64,000 nt of DNA from Actinomycetes bacterium (GTDB lineage: Bacteria > Actinomycetota > Actinomycetes > Actinomycetales > Dermatophilaceae): contig JAEZWF010000026.1 of NCBI GenBank assembly GCA_023420415.1, forward strand, positions 62,001-126,000, written 5' to 3'. The notes beneath the pieces are model-generated. The model worked only from the letters and a program-made list of their open reading frames with translations. It searched no databases and had not been told where the DNA came from. Below, one piece after another: positions 25,465-32,625 of the stretch. Both the position numbers and the translations under genes were made by a program. Numbering within the stretch: position 1 is the stretch's first letter; every line of letters begins with the position of its first letter.

Positions 25465-26451
25465 ATGGATCGCAAGCACGCCAGCCGCGTCGGCACGGGG
25501 GTCGCCGGCGCACTCGCCCTCACCCTGCTGCTCGGCGGGTGCGGGGTGTCGCTGGGTGGGGGGTCGTCGGACGGCGCGGTGGACGCCGGCGGTACGCCGT
25601 CCAGCAGCTCCACCTCACCGACGAGCGAGGCCACGAGCCAGGCACCCGACCCGAGCGCCAGCACGACCGCGCCACCGGAGTCCACCACCACGGTGCCGAG
25701 CACCACGAGCGCGCCGAGCACCACCACCAAGCCTGCACCGAGCACGACCACGACGCCGGCCAAGCCGAAGCCGACGACCAAACCGACGACCAAGCCCAAG
25801 CCTTCTCCGAAGCCGACCAGGACCACGCCCAAGCCGCCGCCGGAGCCCAAGGCCGGTGACACGCTCCAGCCCGGGGACGACGGCGCGTATGTCCGGCAGG
25901 TGCAGCAGAAGCTGAGCAACCTGGGCTACTGGAACGGTGCCTCCGACGGGAGCTACGGGCAGCTGACGTCACAGGCCGTGATGGCCCTGCAGAAGGCCGC
26001 CGGCATCGGTCGCGACGGGGTGTTCGGCCCGGCGACGGCCCGTGCCCTCGACCGCGGCGTGCGTCCGGTCTCGCGGGTCGGCGGCACCGGGATCGAGATC
26101 GACAAGGCCCGCCAGCTGCTGCTCGTCGTCAAGGGCGGTCGCGTGACGATGATCCTCAACACCAGCACCGGCAGCAACCAGCCCTACAAGACCAAGAGCG
26201 GCGGCACCGCGGTCGCGACGACGCCCGCGGGGTCGTTCTCGACGTTCCGGTCGGTCAATGGCATGGACCGGGCGCCGCTCGGTGACCTGTGGCGGCCGCG
26301 CTACTTCAACGGCGGGATCGCTGTGCACGGCTCGACGTCGATCCCCGGCTACCCGGCGTCGCACGGCTGCGCCCGGGTCAGCAATGCCGCCATGGACATG
26401 ATCTGGGCCAACAACCTCATGCCGATCGGCGGCCGCGTCACCGTCTACTGA
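25465..26451 (+). CDS. Lipoprotein L,D-transpeptidase with peptidoglycan-binding domain
   Basis: 328 residues. The signal peptide ends in the lipobox LLGGC (Cys near 26). Then comes a long Ser/Thr/Pro/Lys spacer (about 35-130), a PG_binding_1 domain ('LQPGDDGAYVRQVQQKLSNLGYW') and the YkuD catalytic domain with 'GIAVHGS' and 'YPASHGCARVS', containing the catalytic Cys and its His partner. It makes 3-3 cross-links in peptidoglycan outside the membrane. ATG 25465 is preferred over ATG 25450 because GAAGGGGA is well spaced from it. The ECF promoter upstream fits an envelope-stress response. Confidence 0.93.
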   Translation: MDRKHASRVGTGVAGALALTLLLGGCGVSLGGGSSDGAVDAGGTPSSSSTSPTSEATSQAPDPSASTTAPPESTTTVPSTTSAPSTTTKPAPSTTTTPAKPKPTTKPTTKPKPSPKPTRTTPKPPPEPKAGDTLQPGDDGAYVRQVQQKLSNLGYWNGASDGSYGQLTSQAVMALQKAAGIGRDGVFGPATARALDRGVRPVSRVGGTGIEIDKARQLLLVVKGGRVTMILNTSTGSNQPYKTKSGGTAVATTPAGSFSTFRSVNGMDRAPLGDLWRPRYFNGGIAVHGSTSIPGYPASHGCARVSNAAMDMIWANNLMPIGGRVTVY

Positions 26452-26475
26452 GGCGGCAGCCCGGCACCGCCTGGG

Positions 26476-27315
26476 TCACCACTGCGAGGTGGCGTCGGCG
26501 ACCAGGTCACCCAACAGCTCGCCCTCGTCGACGTCGAGGCCCTTGGCGGTGAACCAGCGGCACATGTTGGTGACGTCGCGCTCGAGGAACTCGAAGCCGC
26601 GGGGGTTGCCGATGATGTCGACGATCTGGGGCCAGTCGATGAGCACGAGGCGTTCGCCGTCGAGCAGGACGTTGTAGGGGGACAGGTCGCCGTGGGTCCA
26701 GCCGCGCTGGGCGAGCGCGGTCATGGCGGCGCGCAGCTGCTCGAAGAGCTCGGCGAGCAGGTCGCGGTCGGGGCGGGTCTGGGCCAGGCGCGGAGCCGCC
26801 TCCCCGCCGCTGCCGATGAACTCCATCAGCATCTCGCGGTCGTTCAGCTGGACGGGGTAGGGAACGGGAATTCCCATGTCCCACAACGTTCCCAGCGCCT
26901 CGAACTCGGCGAACGCCCACTGCCCGGACAACAGCTCGCGACCGAACTCGGTGCGTCGCGCCATGGCCCGCATCTCGCGGCTGCGACGCACCCGGCGCCC
27001 CTCGTGGTAGCCGGCGTCGCGGTGGAACATGCGGCGTTCGCTGGTGCGGTAACGCTTGGCCGCCATGTAGGTGTCGTGCGCAGGTGTGGCGGTGCCGTCG
27101 GGCAGCCAGCGGCGCACGATGTGGACGTCCGCCTCCTTGCCGGTCTTGAGGACACCGAGGTCCTCCTCGACGGCGCCGAGGGCGGTGATGACCCAGTCGG
27201 GTCGGGGTTTCGGACCGTGCGTGGCACCGTCCCAGCTCGACCAGCGCTCGCCCTCGGGCGGCGCGTCAGGAAGGCTGTCGAACGAGAACTCGTCGTTCTC
27301 TCCAAAAGCGTGCAA
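26476..27315 (-). CDS. RIO1-type serine/threonine kinase-like protein (start uncertain)
   Basis: About 280 residues with the RIO core: 'LKTGKEADVHIVRRW' (nucleotide-binding Lys region), 'LMEFIGSGGEA', catalytic 'HGDLSPYNVLLDGER' and metal-binding 'LVLIDWPQIVD'. It is probably a protein kinase or ATPase; the target in bacteria is unknown. The start is a problem. The frame is open back to 27429, but the only well-spaced Shine-Dalgarno (AGGAGG, minus strand) serves ATG 27376 in another frame. TTG 27315 is used here as the latest plausible start before the conserved 'HAFGENDEFSFDSLPD'. See the separate entry and finding. Confidence 0.75.
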   Translation of the reverse strand: MHAFGENDEFSFDSLPDAPPEGERWSSWDGATHGPKPRPDWVITALGAVEEDLGVLKTGKEADVHIVRRWLPDGTATPAHDTYMAAKRYRTSERRMFHRDAGYHEGRRVRRSREMRAMARRTEFGRELLSGQWAFAEFEALGTLWDMGIPVPYPVQLNDREMLMEFIGSGGEAAPRLAQTRPDRDLLAELFEQLRAAMTALAQRGWTHGDLSPYNVLLDGERLVLIDWPQIVDIIGNPRGFEFLERDVTNMCRWFTAKGLDVDEGELLGDLVADATSQW

Positions 27316-27376
27316 CGGATGACTCCATCGTGAGAGGGGTGTGGGCGCGAAGGCAGCCCGGGACCGTCGTGGACAT
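27266..27376 (-). other. Shine-Dalgarno-led 36-codon ORF overlapping the RIO kinase start
   Basis: GAGGAGGGCGAC directly precedes ATG 27376 with ideal spacing. The frame runs 36 codons to a TGA at 27266-27268 and overlaps the start of the kinase frame. An internal ATG at 27328 begins M-E-S-S-V; removing one base after that GTT would continue as H-A-F-G-E-N-D in the kinase frame. It may be a coupled upstream ORF, or the true N-terminus separated by a one-base frameshift. Confidence 0.45.
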
Positions 27377-27522
27377 GTCGCCCTCCTCGGAGTCGTGGCA
27401 GCACGGTGTATGCCGCGGTGTCCGGTCATCGTGGCAGGTCGCCTTCGCTGGACGCCACCGGTTTTTGCCGGCTGTCGCGCGAGTTGGCTGTGATCTCGTG
27501 ACAGAGCCCCGCCGAGGGACTA

Positions 27523-27550
27523 CTTTGTTGCACTACAAGCTGCAACAAAG
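27523..27550. promoter_or_regulatory. Palindromic operator candidate for the GntR regulator
   Basis: CTTTGTTGCA and TGCAACAAAG form a perfect 10-bp inverted repeat around an 8-nt spacer, 9 nt before the start of the membrane-protein gene whose downstream partner encodes a GntR (YtrA-type) protein. Position and symmetry fit autorepression of the two-gene operon. Confidence 0.7.
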
Positions 27551-27559
27551 GGGGTCGGA

Positions 27560-28435
27560 ATGTCAGCTGTCGGATGGTGGCTGTGGGCCATCGTGCTGGC
27601 AGGACTGCTGGCGCCGCTCGCGCCGGTCCTACGTCGCCGCGCGGTCATGCGCACCGCAGCAAGCGTCGCGCGCGCGGCCCACCCGGCCGTGCCAGGGGCC
27701 GACTGGCCGGCGCTCTACGCGCGGCTGTCCGCCCGGCAGCTGGGCGCGCGGGTCGGAGCCGCCGTGGCTGTGGGAGCAGCCCTGGTCTTCATCACAGTGA
27801 CCAGTGATCTGCCGGACCCCTTCATGATGGTCGGGTTCCTCGCCGTGTCGGCGGGCCAGTCATTCGGAGCCCTGATCGGCAGCCTGGTCGGGGCGCGTCG
27901 TGTCGCCGTCCGGTCGCCGCTCGCCTCGTTGTCGCCGCGAGAGCTGCGTCGGTACCTGACTCCACTGGAGGCCGCCTTGTCGCGCGGCGTCCCATGGGTC
28001 TGCGCCGCGGGCGTCGTCGTGGGTGTGCTGTGGTGGGTCGAGCGAGGTGAAGCGGCAGCGCTCGCCGCTGCGGCGGTCAGTGCGGCGTGCTTGGTCACGT
28101 GCCTGGCCGCTGACCAGCTCGCCGGGCGCACGTTGCGCAGGGCCATGCCCGTGTCGACCGACGGCGGTCTCGTGTGGGCCGAGGTCCTTCGCGCCACGCT
28201 GCTTCGTGACGCGTACGGCGGTCTGGGGTCGGTGGCGGCGATGGGGACCGGTCTTGCCATGGTGTTGGCGACTTCCGCAGCCGCGGTGCCGGACGCCACC
28301 CCTGGCTGGGCGCGGGTCCTGTCCGTGGGGCTTCTGGTCACGGGGATGGGCCTGAGCGCAGTCCTTGGGCTTGTGTCGATGAGTGACAGCCAGCATCGGT
28401 GGGCGGTGGCGCACATGCCGACGGTGGCCCGCTGA
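27560..28435 (+). CDS. Polytopic membrane protein of a GntR-controlled operon
   Basis: 291 residues with six or seven hydrophobic segments ('GWWLWAIVLAGLLAPLAP', 'VGAAVAVGAALVFITVT', 'VPWVCAAGVVVGVLWWV' and others). Positive residues (ARRV, RRR) face the presumed cytosol. I do not recognise the family. It is followed, with a one-base TGATG overlap, by a GntR regulator of the YtrA type, which in other bacteria typically sits with ABC-type efflux or membrane genes. No ATPase gene is present here. The perfect palindrome in front suggests repression until an unknown envelope or drug signal. Confidence 0.75.
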   Translation: MSAVGWWLWAIVLAGLLAPLAPVLRRRAVMRTAASVARAAHPAVPGADWPALYARLSARQLGARVGAAVAVGAALVFITVTSDLPDPFMMVGFLAVSAGQSFGALIGSLVGARRVAVRSPLASLSPRELRRYLTPLEAALSRGVPWVCAAGVVVGVLWWVERGEAAALAAAAVSAACLVTCLAADQLAGRTLRRAMPVSTDGGLVWAEVLRATLLRDAYGGLGSVAAMGTGLAMVLATSAAAVPDATPGWARVLSVGLLVTGMGLSAVLGLVSMSDSQHRWAVAHMPTVAR

Positions 28436-28791
28436 TGCTGATCCGTCTCGACCTGATCTCGTCGGTTCCCGTCTATGAACAGATCGTGGCCACCGTCGTC
28501 TCGGCCATCTCCGACGGCACGCTCGTCGCGGGAAGCAAGCTGCCCACCGTCCGTCAGCTCGCCGGTGACCTCGGCGTGGCGACGAACACCGTTGCCAAGG
28601 CCTACCGGCAGCTCGAGGCCGAAGGGCATGTCGCCACGCTGGGACGCAACGGCACGGTTGTTCAGCCGCCCGCGGCGGACGTGCGTTCCGAGGACGAGCT
28701 GCAAGCGGCTGCCATGTTGCTGGCGCGCACCGCCCAGCGCCGAGGGCTGGATCTCAACACCGCGATCGGGCAGCTGCGCCAAGCGTGGTGA
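28435..28791 (+). CDS. GntR-family (YtrA subfamily) transcriptional regulator
   Basis: 118 residues: an N-terminal winged helix 'PVYEQIVATVVSAISDGTL', 'LPTVRQLAGDLGVATNTVAK' and 'AYRQLEAEGHV', then only a short about 45-residue helical C-terminus, the YtrA architecture. ATG 28435 shares a base with the previous stop, so it is co-translated with the membrane protein. It most likely binds the CTTTGTTGCA palindrome upstream of the operon and represses itself. Confidence 0.9.
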   Translation: MLIRLDLISSVPVYEQIVATVVSAISDGTLVAGSKLPTVRQLAGDLGVATNTVAKAYRQLEAEGHVATLGRNGTVVQPPAADVRSEDELQAAAMLLARTAQRRGLDLNTAIGQLRQAW

Positions 28792-28897
28792 AGTCCCAGG
28801 AGGACGTGTGGGATCAGTCTGCGCCGACCCACACTGCGGCGAGGCTCACATGCGGTATCGGTACCCGGAAAGGTGAGCGGTCGGCATACTCGCCAGC

Positions 28898-30109
28898 ATG
28901 TCCCGACTCCAGACGACCGATGGCCTGACCGAGGAACAGACCGAGCTGCTGAAGCTGGTGCGGCAGTTCGTCGACGAGCAGATCATCCCGGCGGCCCAGG
29001 AGCTCGAGCACGCCGACGAGTACCCGACGGAGATCGTCGAGGGCATGAAGGAGATGGGGATCTTCGGGCTGATGATCCCCGAGGAGTACGGCGGTCTGGG
29101 GGAGTCGCTGCTGACCTACGCGTTGTGTGTCGAGGAGATCGCGCGTGGGTGGATGTCGGTGAGCGGCATCATCAACACGCACTTCATCGTGGCCTACATG
29201 CTGCTCCAGCACGGCACCGAGGAGCAGAAGCAGAAGTACCTGCCGAAGATGGCGACCGGCGAGATCCGTGGGGCGTTCTCGATGAGCGAGCCCGGGCTGG
29301 GGTCGGACGTCAGCGCGATCCGCACGAAGGCTGTTGCGGGTGGTGGCGAGGGTGCCGAGCAGGAGTGGACCATCACCGGTCAGAAGATGTGGCTGACGAA
29401 CGGTGGCAGCGCGAACCTCGTTGCGGTGCTGGTGAAGACGGACCTCGGCGCGGACTCGGTCTACCGCAACATGACGACCTTCCTCGTGGAGAAGGAGCCG
29501 GGCTTCGGCGAGACGGCCCAGGGCGTCACGGTGCCCGGCAAGATCGAGAAGATGGGCTACAAGGGCGTGGACACGACCGAGCTCGTGCTCGAGGGGCACC
29601 GGACGACCGGCGCGCAGATCCTCGGTGGCGAACCGGGCAAGGGCTTCTACCAGATGATGGACGGCGTCGAGGTGGGGCGAGTCAACGTGGCCGCGCGCGC
29701 GTGTGGGGTGGCGATGCGGGCGTTCGAGCTCGGCATCGACTACGCGCAGCAGCGTGAGACCTTCGGCAAGAAGATCGCCGAGCACCAGGGGATTCTCTTC
29801 CGGCTGGCCGACATGGCGACCAAGGTCGAGTCGAGCCACCAGATGATGGTCAAGGCGGCCAAGCTCAAGGACGCCGGCGCCCGCAACGACCTCGAGGCCG
29901 GGATGGCGAAGTACCTGGCGGCGGAGAACTGTGCCGACGTGGTGGAGCAGTCGTTCCGCATCCACGGGGGGTACGGGTACTCCAAGGAGTACGAGATCGA
30001 ACGGCTCTACCGCGAGGCGCCGATGTTGTTGATCGGTGAGGGCACCGCCGAGATCCAGAAGATGATCATCGGTCGGCGGCTCCTCGAGGAGTTCAAGCTC
30101 AAGAGCTGA
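28898..30109 (+). CDS. Acyl-CoA dehydrogenase
   Basis: 403 residues, flavoprotein of the ACAD family. It has 'MIPEEYGGLGESLLTYALCVEEIAR'-type N-terminal helices (quoted in outline), 'AFSMSEPGLGSDVSAIRTKA' and 'WLTNGGSANLVAVLVK' of the FAD/beta domain, 'RVNVAARACGVAMRAFE' and 'RIHGGYGYSKEYEIERLYR' near the end, with the usual catalytic Glu in 'IGEGTAEIQ'. Substrate chain length is not readable. CATACT, part of a GTATGCCG-family octamer (28882-28889), lies 7 nt before the ATG and could be the -10 box. The 3' end overlaps the convergent HTH gene by 11 nt. Confidence 0.93.
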   Translation: MSRLQTTDGLTEEQTELLKLVRQFVDEQIIPAAQELEHADEYPTEIVEGMKEMGIFGLMIPEEYGGLGESLLTYALCVEEIARGWMSVSGIINTHFIVAYMLLQHGTEEQKQKYLPKMATGEIRGAFSMSEPGLGSDVSAIRTKAVAGGGEGAEQEWTITGQKMWLTNGGSANLVAVLVKTDLGADSVYRNMTTFLVEKEPGFGETAQGVTVPGKIEKMGYKGVDTTELVLEGHRTTGAQILGGEPGKGFYQMMDGVEVGRVNVAARACGVAMRAFELGIDYAQQRETFGKKIAEHQGILFRLADMATKVESSHQMMVKAAKLKDAGARNDLEAGMAKYLAAENCADVVEQSFRIHGGYGYSKEYEIERLYREAPMLLIGEGTAEIQKMIIGRRLLEEFKLKS

Positions 30110-30785
30110 ACCTGCTCTCGCACTGGCAGGCGCACGAGTCGAGGCATCTCGCCTCGAGGTAGCAGTCGTCCGCACAGGTGCAGTCGAGCCACGGCTCGCC
30201 CATGGGTGCCCGTGGGGGACGAAGGCGTTCGCGTGCCTGTCTCAACTCCGCGCGACGCAGGGCAAGGTCGGTCAGGGTGGGGTGGTCGGCTGGCCGCTCG
30301 ACAGGCGGGGCCGCGATGTCCTTCTGGCTTTCCCCGAAGTTGCGCGCGATCTCCTCGCGTCGATCCGGGTCGTCACGAAGGCGTCGCAAGGAGTACCAGG
30401 CCCGCGCCGGCGGCCGGTCGTAGCGTTCTCCCACGCCCCGGTTGGACGGCCGTTGGTCCGGTGGGACGACGTCGAGGTGGGCCGGGAAGCGTCGATCGGC
30501 GTTGTCGCGCACCACGTCCGGCGCGAACGGAGGTACGACGGTTCCGCCGGCGTCGGCGACCACAAGGTGGAGGTCCGCAAGCGCAAGCACCGTCTCGAAC
30601 TCGGCCACGCGCATGGGGAGCTGGTCGGTCTCCCATCGACCCACGGTCGAAGGCGCGACATCCACCCGGCGTGCGAGCTCACGCTGGCTCAGGTCGGCAA
30701 GCCTCCGGACCCGCGCCACATAGGCACCCACGGCAACCGGACGGGGGCGTGCATCCTGATCGGCGGCCTCTCCCTGCGTGTGCAT
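30099..30785 (-). CDS. XRE-type HTH protein with cysteine-rich C-terminus
   Basis: 228 residues from ATG 30785 (an in-frame alternative is 30833). An XRE helix-turn-helix lies at about 18-70: 'RVRRLADLSQRELARRVDVA' followed by 'PSTVGRWETDQLPMRVAEFE'. The middle part, about 75-200, is polar and unrecognised. The last 25 residues hold seven cysteines, C-T-C-x3-C-x5-C-x3-C-A-C-Q-C, a dense potential zinc or Fe-S site. A metal- or redox-responsive repressor is possible. The upstream region carries four GCTGGGTCACTGCTGCACT-type repeats. The 3' end overlaps the acyl-CoA dehydrogenase gene by 11 nt. Confidence 0.8.
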   Translation of the reverse strand: MHTQGEAADQDARPRPVAVGAYVARVRRLADLSQRELARRVDVAPSTVGRWETDQLPMRVAEFETVLALADLHLVVADAGGTVVPPFAPDVVRDNADRRFPAHLDVVPPDQRPSNRGVGERYDRPPARAWYSLRRLRDDPDRREEIARNFGESQKDIAAPPVERPADHPTLTDLALRRAELRQARERLRPPRAPMGEPWLDCTCADDCYLEARCLDSCACQCESRFSS

Positions 30786-30909
30786 TCGGGCCTGCGACTC
30801 CACGAGAGCTCCCTTCCATCGGCTGGGGTCCACGCTCGCAGCGGGTACCGACAGTGAGGTCGGAATCTTCTTTCGGCAGCGCAGTCAGCCCCAGGTAGTC
30901 GCCCAGAGT

Positions 30910-31099
30910 GCTGGGTCACTGCTGCACTGGGCGCAACAGAGGTGCTCGGTGGTGTCGCGAAAGCTGGGTCACTGCTGCACTGGGGGCAACGGGTGGCGGC
31001 CCTTCGCTTGGGGCTTCGTGTTGCGGTGAGTGCAGCAGTGACCCAGCCGTCGTGGCTGGGGGGCGGCCTCGTGTTGCGGTGAGTGCAGCAGCGACCCAG
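30910..31099. repeat. Cluster of four inverted/direct palindromic repeats
   Basis: The unit GCTGGGTCACTGCTGCACTG followed by a GCAAC end occurs at 30910-30937 and 30963-30990. The reverse-complement type (TTGCGGTGAGTGCAGCAGTGACCCAG) occurs at 31021-31047 and 31074-31099 with one change. Two copies face two copies, so either nested hairpins or alternative pairings can form. The gene-free stretch 30834-31204 holds this cluster and the divergent promoters of the HTH and stress-protein genes; nothing else was recognised in it. Confidence 0.85.
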
Positions 31100-31204
31100 G
31101 AATGCGAGTGCTCCTATTGCCTCCCGCGCTCGCGGGTCCACGGGCCTGGCGAGCCGGGTCGGCGTGTTCAGGCAATGTCCAGCGGGCTTTGACACACTGG
31201 GGGC

Positions 31205-31825
31205 ATGAGCACGCAGCCCGCCGCCGCACTGGCACGCAACCGCGCCGTCCTCTCGCTCGAGTACCCGATGTCGCTCGGGCGGTACGACACGTATGAGAAG
31301 GCGCAGAAGGCCGTCGACTACCTGTCCGACCACGAGTTCCCGGTGCAGAACGTGCTCATCGTGGGCACCGACCTCAAGCAGCTCGAGCGGGTCACCGGGC
31401 GTCTCACCCGCGGCCGCGTGGCGGTGGGCGGACTGGTGTCGGGTGCCTGGCTGGGACTGTTCGTCGGCCTGATCTTCTCCCTGCTCGGGGCCAACGAGGG
31501 AAACGCCTTCCTCGGCGTCATCATGACCGTGCTGTTCGGTGCCGTGTTCGGCCTCATCTGGGCGCTCATCGGCTACGCCATCACCGGCGGCAACCGTGAC
31601 TTCACCTCGGTGATGCAGGTCGTCGCCACCCAGTACGAGGTGCTCGTCGAGCACAAGTTCGCCACCCAGGCCCGTGAGCTGCTCACCAAGATGGACCCGA
31701 TGGCCGCCGCCCAGGAGCAGGTCCGCCAGGCCCGTGAGCAGGAGGCGGCGCGCGCGGCCGAGCAGCCGCCCACCACGTCGCCCACCACGCCGCCCACCAC
31801 ACCGCCCGGCCCGCCCACCGCGTAA
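31205..31825 (+). CDS. General stress protein 17M (YflT)-like membrane protein
   Basis: 206 residues. The N-terminal domain is 'YDTYEKAQKAVDYLSDHEFPVQNVLIVG' in outline, matching the YflT/general stress protein 17M family. Two glycine-rich hydrophobic segments follow ('VSGAWLGLFVGLIFSLLG' and 'IMTVLFGAVFGLIWALIGY') and then a cytosolic helix and a Pro/Thr-rich tail. ATG 31205 has CACACT 6 nt upstream and no clear ribosome binding site. The molecular role is unknown; relatives are induced by general stress in Bacillus. Confidence 0.82.
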   Translation: MSTQPAAALARNRAVLSLEYPMSLGRYDTYEKAQKAVDYLSDHEFPVQNVLIVGTDLKQLERVTGRLTRGRVAVGGLVSGAWLGLFVGLIFSLLGANEGNAFLGVIMTVLFGAVFGLIWALIGYAITGGNRDFTSVMQVVATQYEVLVEHKFATQARELLTKMDPMAAAQEQVRQAREQEAARAAEQPPTTSPTTPPTTPPGPPTA

Positions 31826-31866
31826 AGCGAAGGCGCGGCGTCGGCCACGCGGCATACCGTGGTCGC

Positions 31867-32625
31867 ATGACCGAGCCCACGCCGGGGGACGCGCCCGCCC
31901 TCGAACCATTGAGTGACGACGACTTCGAGTCGGTGCTGTGCGTCGTGGCCCACCCCGACGACATCGAGTACGGCACCGCAGCGGCCGTCGCGAAGTGGAC
32001 TGCGCAGGGCAAGCGCGTGAGCTACTTCCTGCTGACGCGCGGTGAGGCGGGCATCGACACCATGCCGCCGAACGACGCCGGCCCGGTCAGGGAAGCAGAG
32101 GAGCGGGCCAGTGCCGCCGTGGTCGGGGTCACCGAGGTCGACTTCGGCGACCATCGCGACGGCCAGGTGGAGTACGGCCTGGCCCTGCGCCGCGACATCG
32201 CGCGCGAGGTCCGGCGGCGGCGCCCTGACCTCGTGATCACCGGCGACTACGGCAACCGGTTCGTCGGCGGCATGCTCAACCAGGCCGACCACCGGGCCGT
32301 GGGGCTCGCGGCCGCCGACGCCGTCGCCGACGCAGGCAACCGGTGGATCTTCCCCGAGCTGCTGGAGGAAGGCCTCGAACCGTGGAACGTCGGCATGCTC
32401 GCGTTCGCCGGCACGATGACCCCCACGCACTACGTCGACGTGGCTGACCACGTCGACGTCGCGGTTGCCTCGCTCGAGGAGCACGCGGCATACAACGCAG
32501 CGTTGCCCGACACCTTCCCCAAACCGGACCAGCTCGTCCCGATGATCCTCGACATGGGCGCCAAGCGGGCCCAGGTGGACGGCGTGACCCACGCCGTCGT
32601 GCTCGACGTCGTGAACCGCCGCTAG
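31867..32625 (+). CDS. PIG-L family deacetylase
   Basis: 252 residues of the LmbE/PIG-L zinc-dependent N-deacetylase fold: 'VLCVVAHPDDIEYGTA' (His, Asp, Asp metal/catalytic set), 'VSYFLLTRGEAG', 'DFGDHRDGQV' and 'NQADHRAVGLAAADAV' with the third ligand His. Members deacetylate N-acetylglucosaminyl conjugates such as mycothiol intermediates; this one is not clearly MshB or Mca, so the substrate is open. TACCGT, formed by a GTATGCCG-family octamer running into the gene, lies 6 nt before the ATG. It overlaps the convergent peptidase by 4 nt. Confidence 0.9.
   Translation: MTEPTPGDAPALEPLSDDDFESVLCVVAHPDDIEYGTAAAVAKWTAQGKRVSYFLLTRGEAGIDTMPPNDAGPVREAEERASAAVVGVTEVDFGDHRDGQVEYGLALRRDIAREVRRRRPDLVITGDYGNRFVGGMLNQADHRAVGLAAADAVADAGNRWIFPELLEEGLEPWNVGMLAFAGTMTPTHYVDVADHVDVAVASLEEHAAYNAALPDTFPKPDQLVPMILDMGAKRAQVDGVTHAVVLDVVNRR

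Noticed and set aside
30910..31099. CRISPR-like array
   Set aside because: Only four units, two in each orientation, with unequal spacers; no cas genes. The Fe-S RecB-like protein at 47655 is not adjacent and lacks Cas partners.
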